A stretch of 64,000 nucleotides of DNA, taken from Jejuia pallidilutea (lineage in GTDB: Bacteria; Bacteroidota; Bacteroidia; Flavobacteriales; Flavobacteriaceae). Both the position numbers and the translations under genes were made by a program. This document shows, piece by piece, positions 27,203 to 36,407 of this stretch. The notes under the pieces were generated by a model. The model ran no database searches and was not told where the DNA came from. It saw only the letters and a list, made by a program, of their open reading frames with translations. The first letter of the stretch is position 1. Every line of letters starts with the position of its first letter. Location: positions 186,001-250,000 of the forward strand of contig NZ_PVEO01000007.1 in NCBI RefSeq assembly GCF_002973595.1, given 5' to 3'.

Positions 27203-30200
27203 ATGATACAAAGCGAAGTAAAAACTACCTGTTCCTACTGTGGTGTTGGTTGTGGTATTGTTGTTAAAAAAGATAATAACAATAAAGTATTTGTAGAAGG
27301 CGATAAAGATCACCCTGTAAACAAAGGAATGCTTTGTTCCAAAGGAATGAATCTGCATTATGTGGCTAACGATACTTCCGATAGAATTTTATATCCAGAA
27401 ATGCGTTGGAGCAGATCCCATCCAAGGGAACGTGTAAGTTGGGATGATGCTTTGGATAGGGCTGCAAGCGTTTTTAAATCTATTATTAAAAAACATGGGC
27501 CAGATAGTGTTGGGTTTTATGTCTCAGGACAAAGTTTAACCGAAGAATATTACATTGCCAATAAACTAACCAAAGGCTTTTTAGGTACTAATAATATCGA
27601 TACGAACTCCCGTTTATGTATGAGTTCTGCTGTTGTTGGCTATAAAAAAACATTCGGGGAAGATAGTGTGCCCATTTCTTATGCTGATATTGAATTGGCA
27701 GATGCGTTTTTAATTACAGGAGCAAACCCTGCTTGGTGTCACCCTATTTTATTTAGACGGTTAGAAAAACACAAAGAGGAGCATCCAGATGTAAAAATTA
27801 TTGTAGTTGATCCTAGAAAAACGGATACAGCAAATTTTGCAGATTTACATTTACAGTTACTACCAGGAACCGATGTTATATTGTATAATGCGATTGGAAG
27901 GTGCTTGTATAAACGCGGTTTAATAGACGAAGACTTTATAAATAAACATACTGAAGGATTTCAAGAGTACAAAGATTTAATTTTTAGCACCTCTTTGAAG
28001 CAAGCATCAAAATTATGTGGTGTACCTGAAAAGGATATTCGGAAAGCTGCAGATATTATAGGGCTTGCAAAAGGCTTTATTAGCATGTGGGCCATGGGTT
28101 TAAATCAAAGTGTTGTAGGTACAGATAAAAATGTGTCACTCTTAAATTTGTCATTAATTACGGGTCAGGTAGGAAAACCGGGCTCTGGTCCATTTTCTTT
28201 AACCGGCCAACCTAACGCCATGGGAGGTCGTGAAGTAGGCGGAATGGCAAATCTTTTGGCGGTTCATAAAGATTTAATGAATGAAGAGCATCGTCGTGAA
28301 GTGGCTCAATTTTGGGGTGTAGATCAAATCAATCCAAAGCCAGGGTTAACAGCCACAGAAATGTTTGATGCCTTAGAAAGTGGTAAAATGAAGGCGGTTT
28401 GGATTGCCTGTACAAATCCACTAGTGAGTTTACCAAATTTGAATCGTATTGAAAAAGCCATGAAAAACGCAAAGTTTGTTGTGGTTCAGGAGATTTCTCA
28501 TAAATCTGATACTGTCGCCTTTGGTGATTTGGTATTACCGGCAGCTGCTTGGTTGGAGAAAGAAGGAACGATGACGAATTCCGAAAGGCGTATTTCATAC
28601 TTGCCAAAACAAATAGACCCACCAGGTGAAGCTAGACCTGATGTTGAAATATTCTGTGATTTTGCCCAGCGTATGGGTTTTAGAGGCTTTAATTTTAATA
28701 GTGCCAGCGAGATTTATGACGAGTACGCTTCTATGACAAAGGGTACAAATATTGACGTGTCTTATTTGAATTATGATAGGTTAAAAAACGAAGGCACCTT
28801 CCAATGGCCTGTTCCCGAACATAGGCATCAAGGAACACCAAGGCTTTTCGAGGATAAAAAATTCTACACACCCTCAACAAAGGCACAGTTTAATTTACCA
28901 GTTTCTATTATAAATACTTCAATACAACCCAATGCATCCTACCCTTTAATTCTAACAACAGGTCGAGTAAGAGACCAATGGCACACCATGACCAAAACAG
29001 GAAAAGTGTCTCGTTTAAAAACGCATTATCCCAAACCGGTCTTAGAAATTCATCCGGTAGATGCATATTTATACCATATTAAAGATGGTGATATCACTCA
29101 AATAAAAGGAGAAAACGGTGAGGTACGGGTAAGGGCCAAAGTAACTGATACCATCAAAAAAGGAGTGGTGTTTTTGCCAATGCACTGGGGTAAACAGTTG
29201 CAAAGTAATCTAAATAGAACCAATAATTTAACAAATACGCATCTAGATCCTGTTTCAAAAGAACCAGATTTTAAATTTACGGCAGTCGCTGTTTCAAAAT
29301 ATAAAAAACCTACTGAGAAAATTATAATTGCAGGTGCTGGGGCAGCAGCGTTCAGGTTTGTTCAAAACTATAGAGAGCAAAATGAAAGAGATGAAATTCA
29401 TGTGTTTTCAAAAGAACCAAATCTGTTCTATAACAGAGTATTGCTTCCAGAATATGTTACTGAGGAATTAACTTGGGAGCAACTTCTAAAAATAAAAAAA
29501 CTAGAGCTTAATAAACTTAATATTCATTTACATCCTGAGACTACAATTTCTCAAATTGATAAGGATAAAAAAGTAGTAAAAGATAGCAATGGCGAAACCC
29601 ATACGTTTGATAAATTAATTTTAGCCACCGGAAGTCGCGCATTTGTGCCAAAAGACGTTCAGATTAATTTACCTGGGCGTTTTACCATGCGAAATAAAAT
29701 TGATGCAGACGAATTTAAGGCGCATCTGGAAGCTACAGGATTGCCTCCAGAAGCGCAACATGTTGTTATTGTTGGTGGCGGTTTACTTGGGCTGGAGTTA
29801 GCGGCTGCGATGAAGCATAAAAATGCTAAAATCACCATAGTGCAAAGGGGGTCTCGCTTAATGGAGCGTCAGTTAGATAAAGTGTCGAGTAAACTTTTAG
29901 CCATTGATGTACAAGAGCGCGGTATTCAAATTTATTTTGATAATGAAGTAAGTACCGTATTTGATGATGAAGATACCGGTGAGTTGAATATTACTTTAAA
30001 AAGTGGAAAGTTAATAACTGCAAATGCTATTGTTTACGCTATTGGAACTATCCCCAATATTGAAATTGCAAGAGAAAATGGTATTAAATGCAGACGAGGT
30101 GTTATTGTAAATGAGCACTTGCAATCGTCTCATCCTGATATTTTTGCCATAGGGGAAATAGCTGAATTTAATAATCAATTGTTTGGAATAACCTCCGCAG

Positions 30201-30724
30201 CGGAAGAGCAAGCTACTATTCTGGCTAATTTTATTGCAGGAGATATAAGTGATGCCTATAAAGGCTCAGTATTAATGAATATATTGAAATTCAACGATTT
30301 GAATCTATGTAGTATCGGAGAAATCAATGTACCTGAAAACGATGATAGTTTTGAGGAAATTATATTTACTGATATAAAGAAGCGCTATTACAAAAAATGT
30401 ATTGTAAAAGACGATTTGTTGGTTGGTGCGGTTTTAATGGGTGATAAAAATGAATTTGCTGAATTTAAAACCATGATAGAGGGTAAAATTGAAATGGCCG
30501 ATAAGCGAAATACCTTATTGAGAGGTTCATCTAAAGATGAGCCTGTTCTTGGAAAATTAGTGTGTTCGTGTAGTCAGGTTGGGGCAGGTAACATTGAGGA
30601 TGCCATTGCAAAAGGTTGTACGGATTTTACAGCGCTATGTAGTGAAACTGGCGCAGGTTTAGGGTGTGGCAGTTGTAAAAGTGAAGTGCGTGAGATACTT
30701 ATGAATTCTAAAGTTTTAATGTAA
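27203..30724 (+). CDS. nasA: Assimilatory nitrate reductase fused to an NADH-type flavoprotein and BFD domain
   Basis: 1173 residues. The N-terminal [4Fe-4S] site is Cys10, Cys13, Cys17, Cys45. The Mo-bis-MGD domain follows with Cys139 in TNSRLCMSSAV as the expected molybdenum ligand, and a molydopterin-binding C-domain (LILTTGRVRDQWHTMTKTGK). From about residue 705 there is a complete NirB/NasB-like FAD-NAD(P) module (IIIAGAGAAAF, and VVIVGGGLLGLELA at 852). A BFD-type [2Fe-2S] segment closes the protein (VCSCSQVG ... GLGCGSCKSE). It reduces nitrate to nitrite in the cytoplasm; the fused module should deliver NAD(P)H electrons directly. In bacilli these are separate NasB and NasC proteins. 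Confidence 0.93.
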   Translation: MIQSEVKTTCSYCGVGCGIVVKKDNNNKVFVEGDKDHPVNKGMLCSKGMNLHYVANDTSDRILYPEMRWSRSHPRERVSWDDALDRAASVFKSIIKKHGPDSVGFYVSGQSLTEEYYIANKLTKGFLGTNNIDTNSRLCMSSAVVGYKKTFGEDSVPISYADIELADAFLITGANPAWCHPILFRRLEKHKEEHPDVKIIVVDPRKTDTANFADLHLQLLPGTDVILYNAIGRCLYKRGLIDEDFINKHTEGFQEYKDLIFSTSLKQASKLCGVPEKDIRKAADIIGLAKGFISMWAMGLNQSVVGTDKNVSLLNLSLITGQVGKPGSGPFSLTGQPNAMGGREVGGMANLLAVHKDLMNEEHRREVAQFWGVDQINPKPGLTATEMFDALESGKMKAVWIACTNPLVSLPNLNRIEKAMKNAKFVVVQEISHKSDTVAFGDLVLPAAAWLEKEGTMTNSERRISYLPKQIDPPGEARPDVEIFCDFAQRMGFRGFNFNSASEIYDEYASMTKGTNIDVSYLNYDRLKNEGTFQWPVPEHRHQGTPRLFEDKKFYTPSTKAQFNLPVSIINTSIQPNASYPLILTTGRVRDQWHTMTKTGKVSRLKTHYPKPVLEIHPVDAYLYHIKDGDITQIKGENGEVRVRAKVTDTIKKGVVFLPMHWGKQLQSNLNRTNNLTNTHLDPVSKEPDFKFTAVAVSKYKKPTEKIIIAGAGAAAFRFVQNYREQNERDEIHVFSKEPNLFYNRVLLPEYVTEELTWEQLLKIKKLELNKLNIHLHPETTISQIDKDKKVVKDSNGETHTFDKLILATGSRAFVPKDVQINLPGRFTMRNKIDADEFKAHLEATGLPPEAQHVVIVGGGLLGLELAAAMKHKNAKITIVQRGSRLMERQLDKVSSKLLAIDVQERGIQIYFDNEVSTVFDDEDTGELNITLKSGKLITANAIVYAIGTIPNIEIARENGIKCRRGVIVNEHLQSSHPDIFAIGEIAEFNNQLFGITSAAEEQATILANFIAGDISDAYKGSVLMNILKFNDLNLCSIGEINVPENDDSFEEIIFTDIKKRYYKKCIVKDDLLVGAVLMGDKNEFAEFKTMIEGKIEMADKRNTLLRGSSKDEPVLGKLVCSCSQVGAGNIEDAIAKGCTDFTALCSETGAGLGCGSCKSEVREILMNSKVLM

Positions 30725-32166
30725 TGGAAGAGCGCTATAGATTAATGATTAACGGCGGTGTATTATCACCAGGAGAGTTGAAGTATATTTGTGAAGCTGC
30801 CGAAGGTTTAGGTTTAGATGCTATTTCTTTTGGCTCGCGACAAGACATTATTTTTCCTGAAAAAATAGATGAAAGCAAGTTTTGCCAGTTTGATAAAATT
30901 CAATTTGTAAAACCCAAGCGAGATGGTGTAGAAAATATTGCGTCATCTTATGTTTCAGCCGAAATTTTACCAAGTACGTCTTGGTTAACAAGCGACCGTT
31001 ACTTATATGTTTTAGAACAATTTAAACATAAACCTAAATTAAGGATAAATGTTATAGATCCTAAACAGCGCTTAGTACCATTGTTTACGGGAAACGTTAA
31101 TTTTATAGCTTCAGAACATGAAGACTATTGGTATTTGTATTTAAGACTTCCGGGTTGGAAAAACACCGAAATATATCCCGCTTTAATTTACAGTTGGGAT
31201 ATAGATAGAATAGAGCTAGCCATTGAAAATATTCTAATTGAAGAACCAGAAACCATGGAAACTGTTTTTGAGCTAGTTAGTGACGCTGTAGACACTAATA
31301 ATAGAACAGTGGATAAGCCTCTAGAAGTACCGTTTTACCCATTTCCGTATTATGAAGGTATGAATAGAATTGGAACAGATAGGTATTGGTTGGGATTGTA
31401 TTGGAGAAATAACCGGTATGACATAAAGTTTTTAAAGGCCATGTGCGATTTGTGTTCAGATAATAAAATAGGAAAGATTTCCATTACACCTTGGAAATCA
31501 TTTATCGTAAAAGGCATTCCCTTACATTCAAAACTCAATTGGGAAAAACTTCTAGGTAAATTTGGTATTAATGTGCGACATTCCATGTTAGAAATGAACT
31601 GGCATGTACCTGTTAACGATAAAGAAGCGCTAAGTTTAAAAAAGTATTTGGTAACTAATTTTGATCAAAACGATATAAGTACGTATGGTTTAACGTTTGG
31701 CATAACAAGTTATGATAGTGATACCTATAATTTTACTTCAATTGTAATTGAAAAAAACAGACAGCCCAAAACGGTTGGAAATTTTACAATAAGAGATACT
31801 TATAACCTTTTGTACGCAAAAGATTTTGATCCAAATACGCGCGAATACATCATGCATGTGCAAGATGTAGATATGGTGGAGCTTCCGGGATTATTAATGG
31901 AGTTAAGCAAATTATATTTTGAGCAATTAGGTGTTGAGAAAGAAACAGAAACACTGCCAGAGACGCAAAAGGAAAGAGAGGAAGAAGAAGTATATCAGTG
32001 CTCAGATTGTAAGACAGTTTATTGTGAGACTTATGGAGATATTACTCAGGATATTGCGCCCAATACACCGTTTGAGAATTTACCAAGTACTTACGAATGC
32101 TCAGTTTGTGAAGCACCAAAACATAGTTTTGAGAAAAAAACCTTTCAAATTTTACCAAATTCATAA
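30724..32166 (+). CDS. NirA-like half-domain protein with C-terminal rubredoxin, no siroheme ligands
   Basis: 480 residues. Two nitrite/sulfite reductase ferredoxin-like half-domains are visible (SPGELKYICEAAEGLGLDAI with GSRQDIIFP near residue 20, and LKAMCDLCSDNKIGKISITPW near 240). The Cys-x5-Cys ... Cys-x3-Cys set that holds siroheme and [4Fe-4S] is absent. A rubredoxin domain ends the protein, with Cys426/Cys429 and Cys459/Cys462. The start codon overlaps the stop of the nitrate reductase gene (TAATG), so the two are translationally coupled. It is probably an electron carrier or assembly partner of the nitrate reductase. Confidence 0.8.
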   Translation: MEERYRLMINGGVLSPGELKYICEAAEGLGLDAISFGSRQDIIFPEKIDESKFCQFDKIQFVKPKRDGVENIASSYVSAEILPSTSWLTSDRYLYVLEQFKHKPKLRINVIDPKQRLVPLFTGNVNFIASEHEDYWYLYLRLPGWKNTEIYPALIYSWDIDRIELAIENILIEEPETMETVFELVSDAVDTNNRTVDKPLEVPFYPFPYYEGMNRIGTDRYWLGLYWRNNRYDIKFLKAMCDLCSDNKIGKISITPWKSFIVKGIPLHSKLNWEKLLGKFGINVRHSMLEMNWHVPVNDKEALSLKKYLVTNFDQNDISTYGLTFGITSYDSDTYNFTSIVIEKNRQPKTVGNFTIRDTYNLLYAKDFDPNTREYIMHVQDVDMVELPGLLMELSKLYFEQLGVEKETETLPETQKEREEEEVYQCSDCKTVYCETYGDITQDIAPNTPFENLPSTYECSVCEAPKHSFEKKTFQILPNS

Positions 32167-32189
32167 AAGTTAATCTAAATTATAAAAAC

Positions 32190-32211
32190 TAAGTATTATT
32201 ACTTAATTTTG
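32190..32211 (+). promoter_or_regulatory. FNR-like palindrome overlapping the promoter of the FNR-type gene
   Basis: TAAGTA-TTAT-TACTTA (32190-32205) overlaps the -7 box TAATTTTG (32204-32211), as before nirB and the nitrate reductase gene. It implies autoregulation. The leader to the ATG at 32228 would be about 10 bases. Confidence 0.7.
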
Positions 32212-32227
32212 AGTAATAACACTTAAC

Positions 32228-32977
32228 ATGCCCGCAGTCGCCATGTCTACATATACCAGATTTCGCTCCTTAAAAGATACGTCGTGTGCGTCCTGCGATA
32301 ACTCAAATTGTATAGTAAATAGAAACCTTTCCATTCTAGAAAATTCCACGTTAGTAGACAACAAAAGCACCTTGCGTTGTAAAAAAGGGCAACAGTTTAT
32401 TATGGAGGGCGCGCCGGTAAACGGACTCTTTTTCATTCTAAAAGGTACGGTTAAGGTTTTTCGCACTGGAATTAACGGACGCGAACAAATTGTGCGTTTA
32501 GCTAAAGAAGGCGAAATTATCGGCCACCGCGGTTTCGGTACAGAAGAGTACTATTCCATTGGTGCTATAGCGCTTCAAGATGCTGTATTGTGCTATTTTT
32601 CTAAGGAAAACCTGCAAGAAACCCTGCTAGACAATCCTAAGTTTGCCTTCGATATGATGTTGTTTTATGCCAACGAACTTAACCGCAGCGAAAACAAAGT
32701 AAAGTCTATTTCGCAAATGACGGTGCGCGAGCGTGTCATCGATTCCCTATTATACATACACCGAAAGTTTGGAGATTTAAATGGCTTTCTAAACCTTCCT
32801 TTAAGTAGAAGAGAATATGCCGATTATGCTGGTACAACAGAAGAGCAAGTTATTCGCGTGTTTTCAGCTTTAAAAAAAGAAAACCTAATTACAGCTAAAG
32901 GCAAGAAAATTGGTATTAACGCTATCCAATCGCTTAAAAAAGAAATTAACGACCATAATTACTTTTTAGATAGTTAG
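32228..32977 (+). CDS. Crp/Fnr-family regulator with FNR-type iron-sulfur cysteines
   Basis: 249 residues: cyclic-nucleotide-binding fold (about 35-150), dimerisation helix and winged HTH. Cys20, Cys23 and Cys28 near the N-terminus and Cys122 in AVLCYF fall where E. coli FNR has Cys20, 23, 29 and 122, the ligands of its oxygen-labile [4Fe-4S] cluster. The recognition helix TTEEQVIRVFSAL keeps the FNR Glu and Arg (Glu206, Arg210) but has Ile209 in place of Ser212. A second in-frame ATG at 32243 would shorten it by five residues. It is the best candidate for the regulator of the palindromes in this island, including its own promoter. Confidence 0.88.
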   Translation: MPAVAMSTYTRFRSLKDTSCASCDNSNCIVNRNLSILENSTLVDNKSTLRCKKGQQFIMEGAPVNGLFFILKGTVKVFRTGINGREQIVRLAKEGEIIGHRGFGTEEYYSIGAIALQDAVLCYFSKENLQETLLDNPKFAFDMMLFYANELNRSENKVKSISQMTVRERVIDSLLYIHRKFGDLNGFLNLPLSRREYADYAGTTEEQVIRVFSALKKENLITAKGKKIGINAIQSLKKEINDHNYFLDS

Positions 32978-32982
32978 GTTTT

Positions 32983-33174
32983 GGGCGTTCCCCTCGATGT
33001 TACATGATAAAGTTTCATGAAACTACCGTGCTCGGGTCGGGCTTTCCGCTATATCTTTTGTTTTGTCATTCCTGCGCAGGCAGGAATCCACAACACTATT
33101 AAAAGCTATAATGAATAGTTCGTATATATCAATAGAAAAACAAAAGGATGCCGCTGCAATCCCTAACGCGGGCC
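32983..33174 (-). repeat. GCGTTAGGG dispersed repeat, copy 2, split by another repeat
   Basis: Read leftward it begins GGCCCGCGTTAGGGATTGCAG and ends GGGGAACGCCC, with AGCGGAAAGCCCGACC inside. About 90 bp of extra sequence sit in the middle, including the ATTCCTGCCTGCGCAGGAAT hairpin (33067-33088) and an AGTTTCATGAAACT palindrome nearer the end. Confidence 0.75.
33067..33088. repeat. ATTCCTGCGCAGGCAGGAAT hairpin repeat
   Basis: A near-perfect palindrome of the REP type commonly preceded by GTC and followed by CC in bacterial genomes. It lies inside copy 2 of the GCGTTAGGG element, so it inserted later. Confidence 0.6.
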
Positions 33175-33242
33175 AACCCGCCAGCTTCATTACCAACCCC
33201 AAAATTATATTCGTTTTTTTTGAAAACACAAAAATATTTTGC

Positions 33243-33440
33243 AACATGTTTTAAGGCATGAGTGTCCCTCCTAATAAGGAGGGAGTAAGGGAGGTGTTTT
33301 TCAATCACAGTTGCAAATGTCATTTTTACACACCCCTTAATCCCCTTACTTCGACAAGCTCAGTACAGGCTTTTAGAGGGGAAACTCGCACTTCTAAATT
33401 CCCCGTCATTGCGAACACAGTGAAGCAATCTCCCTATAAA
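33243..33440 (+). repeat. Cluster of three further dispersed repeat fragments
   Basis: The tract contains the hairpin CCCTCCT-AATA-AGGAGGG (33266-33283), the fragment ACTTCGACAAGCTCAGTACAGG at about 33348-33370, and CGTCATTGCGAACACAGTGAAGCAATC at about 33404-33431. All three resemble repeat families found between genes in many bacterial genomes. The short open frames here have no coding features. Together with 32983-33174 they fill the 690-bp gap before the defence gene. Confidence 0.6.
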
Positions 33441-33537
33441 AAAGATAAAATAGTTCTTTTGTTGCGCAAGATTACCAAGACACTCGTGCATCATTCATCA
33501 AAATGCATTTTTGTTGAAAACTAGGTATAAGTATGTA

Positions 33538-33568
33538 TTGGTTTTATCGTAGGAAAAGTCTAGCTTTG
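33538..33568 (+). promoter_or_regulatory. Promoter of the Mrr-STAND gene
   Basis: TTG (33538-33540), 20 bases, then TAGCTTTG (33561-33568) fit the Bacteroidota -33/-7 consensus well. A left half-site TAAGTA lies at 33528-33533 but the right half is missing. The leader to the ATG at 33667 is about 90 bases. Confidence 0.55.
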
Positions 33569-33666
33569 TTTTTCGGACATTATAGTGCATTAAAAACTGA
33601 ACCATATCTAACCGTTGACCTTCATTATAAAAAAACACAATTTATGCCGAAAATTCAAATGTTCAA

Positions 33667-36057
33667 ATGAGTAACTATAATTTTAAAACCTTAAATGATA
33701 AAGAGTTTGAGAATTTAACTCGAGACTTACTTTCAGCTGAGATGGAAATTGAATTTCAAAGCTTTAAATCTGGAAGAGATAAGGGTATAGATTTAAGATA
33801 CTCAACAACAAGAGATAATAAAATTGTTGTTCAGATTAAACACTACGCTAATTCGACTTTTGCTCAATTAAAACACACTTTGAGCAATACTGAACTTCCA
33901 AAAATTAAGAAACTGAAGCCCGAACGTTACATTGTAGCTACTTCTCTTGAACTTTCTCCTCAAGAAACAGAGGAAATAAAAGAAATATTATCTCCTTTCG
34001 TGCTTAGTCTAAATGACATTTATTGGAATCAGAGAATAAATGCATTGCTTTCAAAATTTCAAGATATAGAAAGGAATCATTTTAAATTATGGTTTTCAAG
34101 TAGTTCAATTCTAACTAATATTTTAAACAATAGTTCTTACTTAAAATCTGCGTATCTCGAGACGGAATTAGAAAATAAAATAAGTCATTATGTAAAAACT
34201 GATTTTCATGATAAGGCTACAGAAATACTAAAGACCCAAAAGGTACTTTTAATAACTGGTGCTCCAGGTGTAGGGAAAACCACTTTAGCCCAAATGATTA
34301 TTCTAGATTTTATCAATAACGGATACGAACATTTGGTAATTGAAGACAAAATCAATGAAGCAGAAAATTTGTTGTCACCAGATGAAAATAAGAAGCAAAT
34401 CATATATTTTGATGATTTTCTTGGTTCAAATATCTATGAGATATTGAATCCAAGGAACAATGAGAATTCACTAATTAGGTTTATAAGTCGAGTTAGAGCA
34501 AATCCTAATAAGCTTTTAGTTCTAACGACAAGAACAACAATTCTAAATCAAGCTCTGTCGGCTTACGAAAAACTCAGATATCGTAAACTTCACGAAGAAT
34601 CTAAATTCGAAATTTATTTAGACGAATATTCTCGTTATCATAAAGCAGAAATTTTATATAACCATATTTATTTTGGCAACCTTAATGACGAATACCGAAG
34701 TTTTATCTTTAAGGATGAAAATTATTTTAAAATTATCAAGCACGACAACTATAATCCCAGACTTATTGAATATTTCACCAATGAAATTCACCTAAACGAA
34801 ATAACTCCAGAAAATTATTTGAATTTTATTCTAGAAAATTTGGATAATCCTGACGAAATTTGGCGTAATTCATACGAAAATCAAATAGATAGCGAAGATA
34901 GATTTCTTTTAAATTCATTATTCACGTTAAGAGGTGAGGCCACATTAAATTCATTAGAACAAGCATTTAATGTAAGAATTGAAAATGAAGCTGAAAATTT
35001 TGGACATGTGGTGAAAAATGACTCTTTCAACAAATCAATAAAAAATCTAGAAGGCTCTTATTTGAAAACAAGTTATGATGGTAAAAACGAAACTGTTATA
35101 ATTTCATTTGTTAATCCCTCTATCTCAGATTTTCTTATTAATTATTTAAAACAATCCAATTTTGAGAAATTAAGATTGATTAAAGGGATGGTATTTATTG
35201 AGCAAATCGTAAATGTATTCGATCCAAGTTTCAAAGATTATTTGAATTTTAATAAAACCGAGGGAAAAAAGTATTATAAAGCAATTTTAGATAATGAGAA
35301 TAAAATTAAAGAATTAACAAGTACTAAAAGATTTGAATTAGAATTCTTAAAAACCCTGTTAAGTTTATTCTATGGTATAGTTGAAGAAAAAGTAATTATT
35401 CGTCTATTCAAAAAGTTGGACTTAGAAAATATCAATGGTACAAGTATTGACAGCTTTATTTATGTTCTTGAAAGAATTAGCCATATATATGAATTAAAAG
35501 AAATAATAATTGCGAATTGGAATACATTAATTCTTGATTTGTACTATTGGGCTGATGATGAATCGAGATATAATAGTATTGTGAGTTTATTTGAAGATTA
35601 TTCACAGTCATATGATGAATTTATCAACGATAGTGATAACAATCAAACAGTTTCAGAACTTTTAATCAATTATTTAACGGAAATAATCGACCAAACTATT
35701 ATTGATAGTGTTACAGATTACGATTTTGAACCCAAAACAGAATACACACAAGTTGGATGGCAAGAATATATCGAAGAGACTCATGGTTTCGAATTACGTG
35801 ATGATATCGATGGCATTATAGAAGATGAGTTGATAAAGTATCAAGACATGATATTTTTATCAGATGGCCCATTTATAACCAGCTCAGACTTAAATATTGA
35901 CACTTCAGATTTGGTTTCAAGAATGGAAGAAGGTTATCTTGAATATCAAATTAGTTCAGCAGAAAACTATTATGATGAAAGACCAAGAGGTAACAGTAGT
36001 TACTCCTCAAATTCATACAATGAAACTGATAGGATAAACGATTTGTTTAGTGAATGA
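33667..36057 (+). CDS. Mrr-type nuclease fused to a STAND-like NTPase, putative phage defence
   Basis: 796 residues. Residues 1-130 are an Mrr-like PD-(D/E)xK nuclease: FENLTRDLL with Glu13, then GIDLR with Asp42 and VVQIK with Gln56 and Lys58. A P-loop NTPase follows with Walker A GAPGVGKTT (Lys204) and Walker B IIYFDDFLG (Asp249/Asp250), the pattern of novel STAND type 3 NTPases. The C-terminal 350 residues are helical, acidic and unrecognised, a plausible sensor. The family resembles antiviral STAND proteins that destroy DNA on detecting a phage protein. It interrupts the nitrate island, directly downstream of a repeat cluster, and has no partner gene. Confidence 0.8.
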   Translation: MSNYNFKTLNDKEFENLTRDLLSAEMEIEFQSFKSGRDKGIDLRYSTTRDNKIVVQIKHYANSTFAQLKHTLSNTELPKIKKLKPERYIVATSLELSPQETEEIKEILSPFVLSLNDIYWNQRINALLSKFQDIERNHFKLWFSSSSILTNILNNSSYLKSAYLETELENKISHYVKTDFHDKATEILKTQKVLLITGAPGVGKTTLAQMIILDFINNGYEHLVIEDKINEAENLLSPDENKKQIIYFDDFLGSNIYEILNPRNNENSLIRFISRVRANPNKLLVLTTRTTILNQALSAYEKLRYRKLHEESKFEIYLDEYSRYHKAEILYNHIYFGNLNDEYRSFIFKDENYFKIIKHDNYNPRLIEYFTNEIHLNEITPENYLNFILENLDNPDEIWRNSYENQIDSEDRFLLNSLFTLRGEATLNSLEQAFNVRIENEAENFGHVVKNDSFNKSIKNLEGSYLKTSYDGKNETVIISFVNPSISDFLINYLKQSNFEKLRLIKGMVFIEQIVNVFDPSFKDYLNFNKTEGKKYYKAILDNENKIKELTSTKRFELEFLKTLLSLFYGIVEEKVIIRLFKKLDLENINGTSIDSFIYVLERISHIYELKEIIIANWNTLILDLYYWADDESRYNSIVSLFEDYSQSYDEFINDSDNNQTVSELLINYLTEIIDQTIIDSVTDYDFEPKTEYTQVGWQEYIEETHGFELRDDIDGIIEDELIKYQDMIFLSDGPFITSSDLNIDTSDLVSRMEEGYLEYQISSAENYYDERPRGNSSYSSNSYNETDRINDLFSE

Positions 36058-36407
36058 TATCAATAAATACAGAAAGTAAAAACATAGAACAAAGGTCATT
36101 GCAAAACCGAAAAGTTTGTGCATAGAAATCCGCTACTTTTCATATACAAAACCGATAAGCATTCCTCCAAATAATATACTCTAAATTCTAGCTTTGTTCA
36201 TCAAAAGCCTTGTATTATATTTTAGTAGTTAAGAAAACTACGTAGTTTTTCCAAAAAACCCACCATTTCCTGTTCAATAGTTCCCTTTGTCACTAAAACA
36301 ATACGTAAAATGTTATCAACAATAGCATGTTTATACGTAGTGTTTTAAGTAAATCTTCCTGTGCTTAAATTTATTTTAATAATCTAAAAATCAAATACAT
36401 AAAATAA

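Noticed and set aside
33023-33524. Several short open frames before the defence gene
   Set aside because: They run through dispersed repeats and are translations of repeat DNA.
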